Shown: positions 9,893-20,359, counted from the stretch's first letter. The stretch: 64,000 bases of DNA from Xenorhabdus stockiae (GCF_002632825.1 NZ_NJAJ01000009.1:1-64000), one strand, 5' to 3'. The notes: generated by a model not told the origin, from the sequence alone. Numbers and translations are program-made.

Positions 9893-11077
9893 CTATATTT
9901 TTTTCTTCGCTAAAACCTTCTTTGGCAGGAGTTTATTGAGCAAACCATAGCCAATAAAAGCAGCCGTGGTCGAGCCAATCAATATCCCTAAACGTGAGTA
10001 GGTACTGAAGTCTTCACTAAGACCTTCAAATGCCAGACCGGAAATAAAAATAGACATTGTAAAGCCGATTCCACACAGGACAGAGACTGCAAAGATTTGC
10101 TGCATTCCAATTCCTGCCGGTAATTTGGCAATACCCAACTTCACTGAGAGCCAGCTAATCAGGAAAATGCCTAACGGTTTTCCGATAAACAGGCCAAGAG
10201 CAACACCGACAGGTAACATGCCGCTTAAACCTTCCAGAGAGACTCCTTGTAGTGAAATCCCGGCATTGGCAAAAGCAAAGAGTGGCAGGATTAAATACGC
10301 TACCCACGGATGTAAACCATGCTCAAGTGCTTCGGAAGGTGAGTGACCATTTTTACAGCGCAGAGGGATCAGAAAACCGACAATCACTCCCGCTAACGTG
10401 GCATGAACACCTGATTTAAGGATACAAACCCACAGAATTACTCCAACCACCAAATAAGCGGATGTTTTGGCAACACCACGCCAGTTCATCCATACAAGCA
10501 GCCCTATCATTGTCGCAGCCAGCCCCAGAGCAACCATTGAAACGCTTTTGGTGTAGAACAGGGCAATAATAATAATGACCCCTAAATCATCAATAATTGC
10601 CAGTGCGAGCAAAAATACTTTTAGCGCTGTAGGTACGCGATTCCCTAAGAGAGCCATCACACCAAGAGCAAATGCAATATCGGTGGCGGCGGGAATAGCC
10701 CAACCCTGACGGGTGATTTCATCACTGCCGTTAAAGAGTAGATAAATTAATGCTGGGGCAATCATACCTCCGAGGGCTGCAATGGCTGGAAAAATGGCTT
10801 TATCACGGCTGGCTAAAGAACCTTCCATGAGTTCTCGCTTAACTTCCAGACCAACAATCAGGAAGAAAACGGCCATCAATCCATCATTTATCCATAGTAA
10901 TAATGGTTTATTGATTTCCAGTGCAGCAAACTGAACCGCAACGGGCAAGTTAAGAAACTGATGATAGATAGCCTCCAATGGCGTATTTGCCATCACCAGC
11001 GCAATAATGGCAGCAATAATGAGGAGGATCCCTCCCGCTGCTTCTAATTTTAAGAATTGACGAATAATTGCAGTCAT
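9893..11077 (-). CDS. nhaA: Na+/H+ antiporter NhaA
   Basis: A 394-residue, ~12-TM inner-membrane antiporter that expels Na+ in exchange for H+ at alkaline pH. The paired ion-binding aspartates are seen in [17 protein letters not shown], near residue 160. The conserved [21 protein letters not shown] and N-terminal [12 protein letters not shown] blocks are present. Length matches E. coli NhaA (388 aa). The 346-bp upstream region probably holds the NhaR-responsive promoter. Confidence 0.97.
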   Translation of the reverse strand: MTAIIRQFLKLEAAGGILLIIAAIIALVMANTPLEAIYHQFLNLPVAVQFAALEINKPLLLWINDGLMAVFFLIVGLEVKRELMEGSLASRDKAIFPAIAALGGMIAPALIYLLFNGSDEITRQGWAIPAATDIAFALGVMALLGNRVPTALKVFLLALAIIDDLGVIIIIALFYTKSVSMVALGLAATMIGLLVWMNWRGVAKTSAYLVVGVILWVCILKSGVHATLAGVIVGFLIPLRCKNGHSPSEALEHGLHPWVAYLILPLFAFANAGISLQGVSLEGLSGMLPVGVALGLFIGKPLGIFLISWLSVKLGIAKLPAGIGMQQIFAVSVLCGIGFTMSIFISGLAFEGLSEDFSTYSRLGILIGSTTAAFIGYGLLNKLLPKKVLAKKKI

Positions 11078-11423
11078 AAATTAATAACCTATAAGATGAA
11101 TTAGGTTGTAGATACTATTGTTGTAGAGACAATAGTCACCTGAATATTGGGTATAAATATTATTTTTATAAATAATGTGGCTATAAATATCGTGATTATG
11201 GCTAATGAAGTTATAAATACTACATTAACTTTGATTTCGGAAAAAGTAGGTTATTTATGCGATATGATTCGGTATATTCGATTTAATGTGTTTTTAACAT
11301 TGTGTTTTCCGAGGATTACTCGAGAGAAATTAAGTTTGACTAACTTAGGGATTTATGGAGGATGATTTATTAACTTAATAAAAACTAATCAATAACAATA
11401 AAAAGACAAAGGTAAATACGATT
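11078..11423. other. Divergent AT-rich region between nhaA and the DMT transporter
   Basis: No convincing gene. It should contain the promoters of both neighbours; I could not assign -35/-10 boxes with confidence. Confidence 0.4.
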
Positions 11424-12269
11424 ATGGAAACACTAGTATTATTTGCCGTGCTTGGAGCTGCCTTATTACATGCCAGCTGGAATGCAGTGATAAAAGTGAG
11501 TGCTGATCGATTTTTGGGAATTGCACTTATCGCGTTTTTTTCCGGGTTAATCTCAACTTTGGGGTTATTATGGGTTGGATTACCGACAATCAGTTCTCTG
11601 CCGTGGTTAATATTATCTTGTGTACTACAAATTGGTTATTGCCTGTTTTTAAGCCGCTCTTATGAAATGGGAGACTTAAACCAGATCTATCCCATAGCCA
11701 GAGGATGTGCGCCGCTTATTACCGCTTTGCTGAGTTGGATTATTTTACAGGAAACGTTACCACCTTTAGCGATGCTGGGTGTTGGTTTAATTATTGTTGG
11801 TGTCATTTTTATTGCATTTCCTTATGGGAAGAAATCTCTCCGACTGGATCGCAGGGCATTGATTGCAGCGATTACAACTTCTGTTTTTACTGCCTGTTAC
11901 ACGTTGGTTGATGGTGTAGGGGCCCGAGCCAGTGATAATGCCCTGACTTATATTCTGTGGCTGTTTGCTGTCTATGGCTGGGTAATGGGTGGGATGATGT
12001 ATTTCAAATACAGAAATACTGTCAGACAAAGTATTCGTCAGTATTGGAAACCGGGGCTTCTTGGTGGATTCATGCAGCTAGTCAGCTATGGTATTGCCAT
12101 TTGGGCAATGAGCCATGTTCCAATTGTACTGGTCGCTGCATTACGCGAAACCAGCATATTATTTGCAATGCTATTATCGGTTTTCATCTTACGGGAACCG
12201 TTTAGTAAAATGCGATTGCTGGCTTGTGTTGTGATTGTCAGTGGGGTTGTCGGAATGAAATTAGGGTAG
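11424..12269 (+). CDS. EamA/DMT-superfamily transporter
   Basis: 281 residues with about ten hydrophobic helices arranged as two repeats of an EamA unit. The first repeat has LLHASWNAVIKVSADRF and YPIARGCAPLITALLSWIILQE; the second ends WAMSHVPIVLVAALRETSILFAMLLSV. These proteins move amino acids, nucleotide-like or other metabolites, usually outward; the substrate here is unknown. It is not part of the E. coli nhaA-dnaJ interval, so it is probably an accessory insertion. Confidence 0.85.
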   Translation: METLVLFAVLGAALLHASWNAVIKVSADRFLGIALIAFFSGLISTLGLLWVGLPTISSLPWLILSCVLQIGYCLFLSRSYEMGDLNQIYPIARGCAPLITALLSWIILQETLPPLAMLGVGLIIVGVIFIAFPYGKKSLRLDRRALIAAITTSVFTACYTLVDGVGARASDNALTYILWLFAVYGWVMGGMMYFKYRNTVRQSIRQYWKPGLLGGFMQLVSYGIAIWAMSHVPIVLVAALRETSILFAMLLSVFILREPFSKMRLLACVVIVSGVVGMKLG

Positions 12270-12334
12270 GGGGATGACTCTAATTTGTCGGGGACATTTA
12301 TCGTCTTCTAAGCTATTTTTTGCTGGCTAAGAAC

Positions 12335-12376
12335 ATTCCCAGTCACACAGTTGTCTTATCTATGTGACTGGGGAAT
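12335..12376. terminator. Bidirectional terminator DMT transporter / dnaJ
   Basis: ATTCCCAGTCACA at 12335-12347 pairs with TGTGACTGGGGAAT at 12363-12376, between convergent genes. The stem resembles the central palindrome of the ERIC elements (CCCAGTCACATAG), so it may be an ERIC relic used as a terminator. Confidence 0.6.
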
Positions 12377-12425
12377 TAAAACCAGCTTTTGGCTGAGTAA
12401 ATTCGTTTCTGATAAATAAACTAAA

Positions 12426-13562
12426 TTACTTAGTCAAATCATCAAAAAACTTTTTCACGCCATCAAGGAAGCTTTTGGAGCGTGGGCTATTGGTTTCCCC
12501 GCTTTTTCCGCCAAAAGATTCTCCCAGTTGACGCATCAGCTCTTTCTGTTCTTCGTTCAGTTTAACCGGAGTTTCCACGACAACACGGCACAGTAAATCG
12601 CCCTGTGCACCGCCACGAACGGATTTAACGCCTTTGCCTTTCATGCGGAACAATTTGCCGGTCTGAGTTTCCGCCGGGATTTTCAGGCTGACGCGACCAT
12701 CAAGAGTCGGTACTTCAATTTCGCCACCCAGTGCTGCAGTTGCAAAGTTGATTGGCACTTCACAATAAAGGTTGCTGCCATCACGTTCGAAGATGTGGTG
12801 CGCTTTAACCTGAACCTGAACGTACAAATCACCTGCCGGAGCGCCGTGTTCGCCAGCTTCACCCTCACCACTTAAACGAATGCGGTCACCGGTATCGACA
12901 CCTGCCGGGATTTTAACAGACAGTGTTTTGTATTTTTCAACGCGACCGTGACCGTGACATTTGTTACATGGTTCTTTGATGATTTTTCCACGGCCATGAC
13001 ATTGAGGACATGGCTGCTGAACAGTAAAGAAGCCCTGACGCATATGTACCTGACCAGCACCCTGACAGGTAGAACAGGTTTCAGGACTAGTGCCTGCTTT
13101 TGCACCACTGCCATGACAACTTTCACAGGATTCCAGAGTTGGGATGCGGATCTCTTTGGTCACACCACGGACAGCTTCTTCCAGTGTTAAGTCCATGCTG
13201 TAGCGCAGGTCAGAACCACGGCTTGGACGCTGTTGACGACGGCCACCACCGAAAATATCTCCGAAAACGTCACCAAAGATATCGCTAAAATCAGCGCCAC
13301 CACCGAAGCCACCAGCACCTCCACCCATACCACCCTGTTCAAAGGCGGCATGACCATATTGGTCATAAGCTGCGCGCTTCTGAGAGTCTGTCAGGATCTC
13401 ATACGCTTCTTTAATTTCTTTAAATTTGGCTTCAGCTTCTTTATCACCCTGATTACGGTCAGGATGGAATTTCATTGCCAGTCGCTTATAGGCTTTCTTG
13501 ATCTCTTTTTCATCAGCGGTCTTGGAGACACCCAAAACCTCGTAGTAGTCTTTTTTTGCCAT
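12426..13562 (-). CDS. dnaJ: Hsp40 co-chaperone DnaJ
   Basis: 378 residues from the ATG at 13562 ([11 protein letters not shown]). The frame is open 69 nt further upstream, but that extension has no homology. The J domain carries HPD in [12 protein letters not shown] Gly/Phe-rich linker follows, then four CxxCxGxG zinc repeats ([32 protein letters not shown]) and the substrate-binding C-terminal domain. It stimulates DnaK ATPase. Cotranscribed with dnaK, which lies upstream. Confidence 0.98.
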   Translation of the reverse strand: MAKKDYYEVLGVSKTADEKEIKKAYKRLAMKFHPDRNQGDKEAEAKFKEIKEAYEILTDSQKRAAYDQYGHAAFEQGGMGGGAGGFGGGADFSDIFGDVFGDIFGGGRRQQRPSRGSDLRYSMDLTLEEAVRGVTKEIRIPTLESCESCHGSGAKAGTSPETCSTCQGAGQVHMRQGFFTVQQPCPQCHGRGKIIKEPCNKCHGHGRVEKYKTLSVKIPAGVDTGDRIRLSGEGEAGEHGAPAGDLYVQVQVKAHHIFERDGSNLYCEVPINFATAALGGEIEVPTLDGRVSLKIPAETQTGKLFRMKGKGVKSVRGGAQGDLLCRVVVETPVKLNEEQKELMRQLGESFGGKSGETNSPRSKSFLDGVKKFFDDLTK

Positions 13563-13590
13563 CGTATTGTTTACCCCTAACACGCACAAA

Positions 13591-13650
13591 CGGGCGTAGA
13601 GTGTTACCTCAACGCCCGTGCTAGTTAACAAGTAACAGGCGTCCTGTTAC
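13591..13650 (-). promoter_or_regulatory. Hairpins in the dnaK-dnaJ intergenic mRNA
   Basis: Two inverted repeats: CGGGCGT/ACGCCCG (13591-13618) and GTAACAGG/CCTGTTAC (13632-13650). Neither is followed by a T-run in the transcribed direction, so they look like mRNA-stability or processing structures rather than terminators. Confidence 0.5.
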
Positions 13651-13668
13651 TTTGCCCGCTAAGGGCTA

Positions 13669-15582
13669 TTATTTTTTGTCTTTAACTTCTTCGAATTCAG
13701 CGTCTACAGCGTCGTCATCTTTCTTCGCGGCATTGCCTGCTTCTGCATCAGCTGCGCCTGCCTGAGCCTGCTGCTGTGCGATTTCCAGAAGTTTCTTAGA
13801 TGCTTCAACCAGAGCCTGAATTTTCGCTTCGATTTCAGCTTTATCTTCACCTTTCGCCGCAGTTTCCAGCTCAGCAACAGCTTTCTCGATAGCGGTTTTT
13901 TCGTCAGCAGTCAGTTTGTCGCCAGCTTCTTCAACTTGCTTACGAGTGCCGTGAACCAGTTGGTCTGCCTGATTGCGAGTCTGAACCAGCTCTTCGAACT
14001 TACGGTCAGCTTCTGCGTTAGCTTCTGCATCACGTACCATTTGCTGGATTTCTTCTTCATTCAGACCAGAAGATGCTTTAATGGTGATGTTCTGCTCACG
14101 ACCAGAGTTTTTGTCTTTCGCAGAAACGTGCAGGATACCATCGGCATCGATGTCGAAAGTCACTTCGATCTGAGGCATACCACGAGGTGCTGGCTGAATG
14201 CCGTCCAGGTTGAACTGACCCAGAGATTTGTTATCGCTGGAACGCTTACGCTCACCCTGCAATACGTGGATAGTTACCGCAGATTGGTTGTCTTCTGCTG
14301 TAGAGAATACTTGGCTGTGCTTAGTTGGGATAGTGGTGTTCTTCGTAATCAGAGAAGTCATCACGCCACCCATGGTTTCGATACCCAGAGACAGTGGAGT
14401 TACGTCCAGCAGCAGAACGTCTTTCACGTCACCTGCCAGTACACCGCCCTGAACTGCCGCACCCATTGCAACTGCTTCATCAGGGTTAACGTCTTTACGT
14501 GGTTCTTTACCGAAGAAGTCGGCAACAGCTTTCTGAACCATTGGCATACGAGTCTGACCACCAACCAGAATGACATCCTGAATGTCAGATACAGACAGAC
14601 CAGCGTCATTCAGTGCAACTTTCAGTGGTTCGATAGAACGTTTCACCAGATCTTCAACCAGAGATTCCAGTTTTGCACGGGTTACTTTAACGTTCATATG
14701 CTTAGGACCGGTTGCATCTGCAGTGATGTATGGCAGATTCACGTCAGTCTGCTGAGCGGAAGACAGCTCGATTTTCGCTTTTTCTGCTGCTTCTTTCAGG
14801 CGCTGCATAGCCAGTGGGTCGTTACGCAGATCGATACCTTGTTCTTTCTTAAACTCATCAACCAGATAGTTGATCATACGGCTGTCGAAGTCTTCACCAC
14901 CTAAGTGAGTATCACCGTTGGTTGCCAGAACTTCATACGTTTTTTCGCCGTCAACTTCGTCGATTTCGATGATAGAGATATCGAAAGTACCGCCACCCAA
15001 GTCGTAAACTGCAATAGTACGGTTACCAACTTCTTTATCCAGACCATAAGCCAGCGCTGCCGCAGTTGGTTCGTTAATGATACGCTTAACTTCCAGACCT
15101 GCGATACGGCCCGCATCTTTAGTTGCCTGACGCTGTGCATCGTTGAAATAAGCAGGAACAGTGATAACTGCTTCTGTTACTGGCTCACCCAGATAGTCTT
15201 CTGCGGTTTTCTTCATTTTTTTCAGGACTTCAGCAGAAACCTGAGGTGGTGCCATTTTCTGGCCTTTTACTTCCAGCCATGCGTCACCATTGTCTGCGTT
15301 GGTGATTTTGTATGGCATGATAGCAACGTCACGCTGTACTTCTTCGTCCTGAAAACGACGGCCAATCAAACGCTTGATGGCAAACAGGGTGTTTTGCGGG
15401 TTAGTAACAGCCTGACGTTTAGCTGGTTGACCAACCAGAGTTTCACCATCCTGAGTATATGCGATGATTGAAGGGGTTGTACGATCACCTTCGCTGTTTT
15501 CAAGCACACGTGCTGTTGTGCCGTCCATAATTGCTACACAAGAGTTGGTAGTTCCCAAGTCGATACCAATGATTTTACCCAT
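13669..15582 (-). CDS. dnaK: Hsp70 chaperone DnaK
   Basis: 637 residues, normal length. The ATPase domain starts [20 protein letters not shown] and contains [16 protein letters not shown] and the [13 protein letters not shown] hinge. The interdomain linker ([15 protein letters not shown]) and substrate-binding domain follow, and the Gly/Ala/Asp-rich tail ends EFEEVKDKK. Works with DnaJ and GrpE in protein folding and heat-shock control. Driven by a sigma-32 promoter about 155 bp upstream. Confidence 0.99.
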   Translation of the reverse strand: MGKIIGIDLGTTNSCVAIMDGTTARVLENSEGDRTTPSIIAYTQDGETLVGQPAKRQAVTNPQNTLFAIKRLIGRRFQDEEVQRDVAIMPYKITNADNGDAWLEVKGQKMAPPQVSAEVLKKMKKTAEDYLGEPVTEAVITVPAYFNDAQRQATKDAGRIAGLEVKRIINEPTAAALAYGLDKEVGNRTIAVYDLGGGTFDISIIEIDEVDGEKTYEVLATNGDTHLGGEDFDSRMINYLVDEFKKEQGIDLRNDPLAMQRLKEAAEKAKIELSSAQQTDVNLPYITADATGPKHMNVKVTRAKLESLVEDLVKRSIEPLKVALNDAGLSVSDIQDVILVGGQTRMPMVQKAVADFFGKEPRKDVNPDEAVAMGAAVQGGVLAGDVKDVLLLDVTPLSLGIETMGGVMTSLITKNTTIPTKHSQVFSTAEDNQSAVTIHVLQGERKRSSDNKSLGQFNLDGIQPAPRGMPQIEVTFDIDADGILHVSAKDKNSGREQNITIKASSGLNEEEIQQMVRDAEANAEADRKFEELVQTRNQADQLVHGTRKQVEEAGDKLTADEKTAIEKAVAELETAAKGEDKAEIEAKIQALVEASKKLLEIAQQQAQAGAADAEAGNAAKKDDDAVDAEFEEVKDKK

Positions 15583-15931
15583 CTAAACGCCTCCACAAAG
15601 AATTCATATATTCGGTCAAGTTACTACGCTATATGAGGATGAATGTTTTCTTTTCAATGGCACTGTCTGCCAGAAATTCCTCATTGTATGTTTTCAGCCG
15701 TTACTGAAGTGTCAGTAGTAACTGTAGTTGAGACTTAGATGGGGTCATTCAGCTCAGCATCAAGGGGGAGATTGAAAAAAAATTGAGATTTAATAAAAAA
15801 ATTTTTCTGAGGGCATTGTGTAGTTGATGCCATCACATTATGATCCGCCGCCTTTTATGGTTTTCTGGCATAGAAAAGTGCTATGAGAATCTTTTTTAAT
15901 ACTTTGTTTTATTTGAATTTATAGGGAAAAT
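15583..15931. other. Divergent dnaK/satP intergenic region
   Basis: Contains the sigma-32 promoter of dnaK (15736-15768) and the dnaK leader; the satP promoter must lie near 15780-15930. No gene seen. Confidence 0.6.
15736..15768 (-). promoter_or_regulatory. Sigma-32 (RpoH) heat-shock promoter of dnaK
   Basis: On the minus strand: -35 CCCCCTTGAT at 15768-15759, a spacer of about 14 bp, and -10 CCCCATCTAA at 15744-15735. This matches the RpoH consensus (CTTGAAA / CCCCATNT) and closely mirrors the E. coli dnaK P1 promoter. Confidence 0.88.
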
Positions 15932-16504
15932 ATGAGTTCTAATCAGTTGGCGAACCCAGGCCCATTGGGTTTGATGGGTTTTGGCATGACAACCATTTTA
16001 TTGAATCTGCATAATGCGGGTTTTTTCCCATTAACGTCTGTTATTTTAAGTATGGGAATTTTTTATGGTGGTTTGGCTCAGGTGCTGGCAGGCATCATTG
16101 AGTACAAAAAAGGAAATACATTCGGTGCAACTGCATTTACTTCTTACGGAATGTTCTGGCTGAGTCTGATTGGTGTGCTGTTCCTGCCAAAAATGGGTCT
16201 GGCAGAAGCAACCAGCTCTGAGTTCCTCGGCGTTTATCTTGCACTGTGGGGTATTTTCACGCTGTTTATGTTCTTTGGCACTCTGAAAGCTAACCGCACT
16301 TTGCAGTTCATTTTCGGTAGCCTGACTGTACTGTTCGCTCTGCTGGCGATTGGTAACATCACTGGTAACGCCAGCCTTCTGACTTTTGCCGGTTTTGAAG
16401 GTGTTATTTGTGGGGCAAGTGCTTTCTATCTGGCAATGGCTGAAGTTCTGAATGAACAATATGGCCGTACCATTCTGCCAATTGGTGAGAAAAAACACGC
16501 CTGA
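15932..16504 (+). CDS. satP: Acetate/succinate uptake permease (GPR1/FUN34/YaaH family)
   Basis: 190 residues with six hydrophobic segments and the family N-terminal signature NPGPLGLMGFGMTT followed by LNLHNAGF. SatP imports acetate and succinate with protons across the inner membrane. Preceded by AGGGAAAAT and followed by a clear intrinsic terminator. In E. coli it lies between dnaK and mog; here a ~10-kb island starts just downstream. Confidence 0.93.
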   Translation: MSSNQLANPGPLGLMGFGMTTILLNLHNAGFFPLTSVILSMGIFYGGLAQVLAGIIEYKKGNTFGATAFTSYGMFWLSLIGVLFLPKMGLAEATSSEFLGVYLALWGIFTLFMFFGTLKANRTLQFIFGSLTVLFALLAIGNITGNASLLTFAGFEGVICGASAFYLAMAEVLNEQYGRTILPIGEKKHA

Positions 16505-16537
16505 TATCAGATGTAATTAGCTGTCCGGCAAAAATGA

Positions 16538-16570
16538 ACAGGATGAGTCGTTTTACTCATCCTGTTTTTT
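16538..16570 (+). terminator. Intrinsic terminator of satP
   Basis: ACAGGATGAGT (16538-16548) pairs with ACTCATCCTGT (16555-16565), followed by a run of six T. Confidence 0.92.
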
Positions 16571-16817
16571 CTTATAACCGAATAAAAGCTATGGTAAATA
16601 CCAGATTTTATAATTACTGCTATTTTAATTTCTATATTTATATTGAATTCTATTTAATTAATTACAGAGCCATTATATCCCATATTGGAAAGGTATTAGT
16701 TAATAAAAAACTTTAGTGTTAATTTTTACATGTGCTACTGATTTATATTAAAAACCCCATGAATAGGCTCAAGGAACAGTAGGGTTATTAATTTTTATTA
16801 AGTTGCAAACAATAAAA

Positions 16818-16999
16818 ATGTTTATTGGAGAACAATTAAAAATAAAATTAAGACTTTATTGTTTTGGTGTGAAGACATATCCCATAAAGCATGGAATCAT
16901 CAGGGTGGTAAATATTGAGAAAGGATGATTGTCACTGCTTTTAATAAGTTAAACGAGGAATTTAATTTTTATCCAAGCTCTAATTCCAACCTCATATAA
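16818..16999 (+). pseudogene. Possible decayed gene fragment
   Basis: From the ATG at 16818 a 36-residue frame reads MFIGEQLKIKLRLYCFGVKT and ends at TGA 16926-16928. An overlapping frame starting at ATG 16925 continues MIVTAFNKLNEEFNFYPSSN to a TAA near 17000. The two together look like the N-terminal part of one protein broken by a frameshift and truncated. No ribosome site is evident. I cannot name the family. Confidence 0.25.
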
Positions 17000-17107
17000 T
17001 ATTTTGATCTAGCTTATACTTTTCAATTTGAAAATTTTTTGATGAATTTTTCATGTGCTATCTTCATCTGCGTGGATTAACAATTAAATATGACGAGCGA
17101 ATAGTTA

Positions 17108-17815
17108 ATGAATATAAATATACAAGAAAATAATATTAGTATACTCGCTGGCAATTCACGTGTTTATCTTGACCAAGAGGATAAAATAGTTGTCGAAGCA
17201 CAACTAAAAGCCTTTGAAGCAGCGCTTGTATTAGCAAAAAAAATCCAAGATAAATGTGGTCAATTACCAAGAATATCGATAGCTTTCGATCACCGTGGAA
17301 TATTTCGTCTACAATTTTTGGCAGATAATCTATCTAATTCTCAAAAAAGAAACCCTCGTTTGAGCCAACTCCACACCTCAATTGTAAACGTTTTTTTACC
17401 CATAGCTGAAAAGCATCAAATATCACTTAGTGAAATACGAGTTATTCATGAGGATTCCGCTAGGCAGCACTTAGTTCACATTCTTGCCTCTGAGGAAATT
17501 CCCGAAATACTCAAGCAACGTATGGTTGCCAAAAGCACATCAGATTCCAAACCATCAATGTCTGATGTTTCTTATGAAGAGCCCACTCAAAAACTCACCT
17601 GCGCAGCTATTACAAAAGAGTATTTTGAAAAAGCAGCAGGTAATAATACAGATACACTTTTGGAAGTATTTTTTGAAGATTGTGTGTGGTCCAGAGCGCT
17701 AGCATATGCTCGCGGACTCCAACTTAGCCATATGTTAGGTGTTTCCAGTGCTATTCGTCTTAACCTCGTTAGCGAAACGGGTGATGTGAGTCAGGGTGAT
17801 ATAACAATTGCCTAA
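17108..17815 (+). CDS. Protein of unknown function, partner of cysteine desulfurase
   Basis: 235 residues, soluble, no signal peptide or membrane segment. I recognise no family. The N-terminal half (to ~130) has alternating amphipathic helices and a basic FDHRGIFRLQF strand. A Ser/Lys-rich linker (around KSTSDSKPSMSDVSYEEP) separates it from a C-terminal domain holding LTCAAITKEYFEKA and FFEDCVWSRALAYARG. The cysteines in these two segments could in principle accept sulfur from the neighbouring desulfurase, but that is only an inference. AT-rich; followed after 48 bp by the desulfurase and then an MFS exporter, so the three probably form one unit. Confidence 0.7.
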   Translation: MNINIQENNISILAGNSRVYLDQEDKIVVEAQLKAFEAALVLAKKIQDKCGQLPRISIAFDHRGIFRLQFLADNLSNSQKRNPRLSQLHTSIVNVFLPIAEKHQISLSEIRVIHEDSARQHLVHILASEEIPEILKQRMVAKSTSDSKPSMSDVSYEEPTQKLTCAAITKEYFEKAAGNNTDTLLEVFFEDCVWSRALAYARGLQLSHMLGVSSAIRLNLVSETGDVSQGDITIA

Positions 17816-17863
17816 TTATTTTAAATAATATAATTCCATCTTCACATTACAAAGTGGAACATT

Positions 17864-19042
17864 ATGCAAACTCTATCCAAATTAATATATCTAGATAATA
17901 ATGCTACAACTGCATTAGATCCTGAAGTGCTTCAATCTATGATGCCTTATCTTACTCATGAGTATGGCAATGCATCTAGTATCAGCCATGCTTTTGGCTG
18001 GAAAGCCAGAGAGGCCGTTGAGCATGCTAGGAAATTAATTTCATCATCAATCAATGCAGTAAGCCCATCGGATATTATATTTACATCTGGCTCAACCGAG
18101 TCGATTAATCTTGCCATCACAACTCTTCAGCATAAAAATAAAAAAGGGCATGTCATCACATCAATGATTGAGCACAAGGCTGTTCTTGATTGTTGCGCTA
18201 AACTTGAATCAATGGGAATAGACGTTACCTATGTGCAACCACAAAGTGACGGTGTTGTATGCCCTGACTCAATACATCGCGCATTGAGAGATGATACTTA
18301 TCTGGTTTCTATTATGTCGGCAAATAATGAAATTGGTTCATTGCAAAAAATTGAGGAAATAGGCGCTCTTTGTAAAGAGCAGGATATAATTTTTCATACC
18401 GATGCTACACAGGCGCTTGGCAAAATAGAGTTTGATGTACAACGTATGAATATTAGTCTAGCCTCATTTTCTGCACATAAAATATATGGCCCCAAAGGTA
18501 TTGGAGCACTTTATATCAACTCGCGTGATAAAAATATTGCTTTATCTCCCCTCATTGTTGGTGGCGGACATGAACGGGGTCTGCGCTCTGGTACTCTTAA
18601 TGTCCCAGGGATAGTGGGATTTGGTCGTGCAGTTGAGTTGTCTGTTAAAAACTTACCAGATGAATCACAGAGATTAGGTCATCTGAGAAATATATTGCGA
18701 CAATATCTTATTGAAAATGTGGAAGGTATTCGGATAAACGGCCATCTAACCGCATGCCTGCCGGGGTTACTTAATGTATCGTTTGAAGGAATAGATGCAG
18801 ACTCACTGTTGCTTGAGCTTTCTGATATTGCACTGTCCTCAGGGTCTGCATGCACGTCTGCAAACAGAGCTTCATCACATGTGCTAAAGGCTATAGGTGT
18901 TAGTAATGAACAAGCTCAAGCCAGTGTACGTTTCGGTTTGGGAAGATTTAACAATGAAGAAGAAATAGACTATGTTTGCCATAAGTTGAAAGAAGCAATA
19001 AATAAACTGAGGTCTATGGTTCCAAGAGCATTCAGTTCTTAG
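17864..19042 (+). CDS. Cysteine desulfurase (NifS/IscS-like, PLP-dependent)
   Basis: 392-residue class V aminotransferase-fold enzyme that takes sulfur from cysteine as a persulfide. Motifs: N-terminal IYLDNNATT, PLP-stacking His in SMIEHKAV (~H104), HTDATQALGK (D180, Q183), PLP Lys in SFSAHKIYGPKGIG (~K206), and catalytic Cys in ALSSGSACTSANRASS (~C330), the long-loop group I type. The C-terminus is shorter than IscS. No IscU, IscR or tRNA-thiolation partner is adjacent, so it is not the housekeeping ISC enzyme. It lies between an unknown protein and an MFS exporter, suggesting a dedicated sulfur donor for a small molecule. Confidence 0.9.
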   Translation: MQTLSKLIYLDNNATTALDPEVLQSMMPYLTHEYGNASSISHAFGWKAREAVEHARKLISSSINAVSPSDIIFTSGSTESINLAITTLQHKNKKGHVITSMIEHKAVLDCCAKLESMGIDVTYVQPQSDGVVCPDSIHRALRDDTYLVSIMSANNEIGSLQKIEEIGALCKEQDIIFHTDATQALGKIEFDVQRMNISLASFSAHKIYGPKGIGALYINSRDKNIALSPLIVGGGHERGLRSGTLNVPGIVGFGRAVELSVKNLPDESQRLGHLRNILRQYLIENVEGIRINGHLTACLPGLLNVSFEGIDADSLLLELSDIALSSGSACTSANRASSHVLKAIGVSNEQAQASVRFGLGRFNNEEEIDYVCHKLKEAINKLRSMVPRAFSS

Positions 19043-19060
19043 TGATATAGGATTTGATTT

Positions 19061-20230
19061 ATGCGAACGACATCAGCACTTTTTCTCCTCTTCGGCACGA
19101 CTTTTACTGCGGGTGGATATGGAGCGACTTTCTTAATTTCTGAATTTTTTCGGTCACAAGGAGGGAGTGATATTGACGCAGGAATGACACTGAGTGTGGC
19201 TTTAATCGGCACTTTGATTGGTGTTCCTTTAGTTGGATGGTTTGCCGGGAGGCTGGAAGCATCGCGTTTCGCAGCCTTAGCCGCTTTATCAGTGTCATGT
19301 GGTTATTTTTTTCTCAGCGGTTCCGCGGGTGATCTGAGCTACATGCCACGTATAGGCGCGTTTCTGATTGGCCTTGGTTGGGGCATGTTCTATATCAGCG
19401 GACCAATGGCGTTGTCTGAACGTATTTCTGATGCAGATAGAGGATACTGGTTTACACGTTTCAGTGCTTTCCAGATGGCAGGAATTTGTGGCAGCCCCAT
19501 TTTACTCTATATCGTTGTTGAACAACTAAAAATACCTATCCTGATAGCGTTTCTTCTTGTTGGTGTTGTTGCTATTTTTGCATCGCTATTTTTCATGGTA
19601 TTTGGGTTTAGAGAACCCCAAGCTCAACGGGAATTATCATTAAGACCCTGGATAAAGAATATATCGAAGATTGCGGTTACTAGTGCAATCCGTCCGATTA
19701 TTATGGTAGGACTGGGGGGCTGCGTGTTTTCTGGCATGATGTCGTTCCAGAGTTCAATTGTGGAAGGAACAGATTCAAGAGCCAGCACATTTTTTGCTGT
19801 TCATGTAGTGACTGTGGTTATATCACGGCTTCTGCTGGCTCGCTATTTATCAACTGTACCTCGTATTCCACTTGTTATCACACTTATGTCATTTTTAGTT
19901 CTGGGCATTTTATCTTTGTTTGGTGTACCTGTTCATTCAACCTTTCAGATTGTAGCCGCTATTTTAACGGGTCTGGGGTATGGATTGGTCTATCCTGTTA
20001 TCCAAACTTGGGCGATAAATGAATCTGCTCTTGAGAATCGCCATGCAGCGCTTACTTGGTTCGTTGTCTCCTACTTTGTAGGGATATTCGGTTTTCCAAT
20101 AATAGGTGGTTGGATATTAGTTGAAGCAGGCAAATCCTTATTTATCACTACGCTCGCTGTGATAGCGACTCTAGAGCTTGTTATAGCATTACCGAGGCGA
20201 CAATTGGGTGGAGTTGTTCTAGAGAAATAA
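19061..20230 (+). CDS. MFS transporter, probable product exporter of the desulfurase cluster
   Basis: 389 residues, about 12 TM helices. The N-terminal half has the family loop GWFAGRLEASRFAAL (motif A-like) and GLGWGMFYISGPMALSERISD. It starts 18 bp after the desulfurase stop, behind AGGA, so the genes are cotranscribed and probably coupled. The substrate is unknown. Its place at the end of a biosynthesis-like set suggests export of the cluster product or self-protection. Ends at a perfect 14-bp-stem terminator. Confidence 0.82.
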   Translation: MRTTSALFLLFGTTFTAGGYGATFLISEFFRSQGGSDIDAGMTLSVALIGTLIGVPLVGWFAGRLEASRFAALAALSVSCGYFFLSGSAGDLSYMPRIGAFLIGLGWGMFYISGPMALSERISDADRGYWFTRFSAFQMAGICGSPILLYIVVEQLKIPILIAFLLVGVVAIFASLFFMVFGFREPQAQRELSLRPWIKNISKIAVTSAIRPIIMVGLGGCVFSGMMSFQSSIVEGTDSRASTFFAVHVVTVVISRLLLARYLSTVPRIPLVITLMSFLVLGILSLFGVPVHSTFQIVAAILTGLGYGLVYPVIQTWAINESALENRHAALTWFVVSYFVGIFGFPIIGGWILVEAGKSLFITTLAVIATLELVIALPRRQLGGVVLEK

Positions 20231-20314
20231 AAAGGTTCTGTCGGATTAAAGAAGTGAGTAATAGTGAAAATGCATTGATCTATTTTTATACTAAACTCTT
20301 TAGCCTATCTCACC

Positions 20315-20349
20315 AATCATAACCACCCATATAGCGGGTGGTTATGATT
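20315..20349. terminator. Bidirectional terminator between convergent MFS genes
   Basis: AATCATAACCACCC (20315-20328) pairs perfectly with GGGTGGTTATGATT (20336-20349). Confidence 0.85.
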
Positions 20350-20359
20350 ATCTCTTGCT

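Larger units (their letters stand above)
16505..17107. other. AT-rich left boundary of the satP-mog island
   Basis: Beyond the satP terminator this 0.6 kb has no full gene. It includes short coding remnants near 16818-17000 (listed separately) and probably the promoter of the gene at 17108. Confidence 0.5.

Noticed and set aside
13936-14904. 322-codon open frame antisense to dnaK
   Set aside because: Composition (Cys/Phe/Gln-rich) is that of a reverse-strand shadow of a highly codon-biased gene; no ribosome site or homology.
15840-15875. Possible CRP site before satP (TGTGTAGTTGATGCCATCACA)
   Set aside because: The half-sites are separated by 11 bp instead of 6; the correctly spaced window matches only one half.
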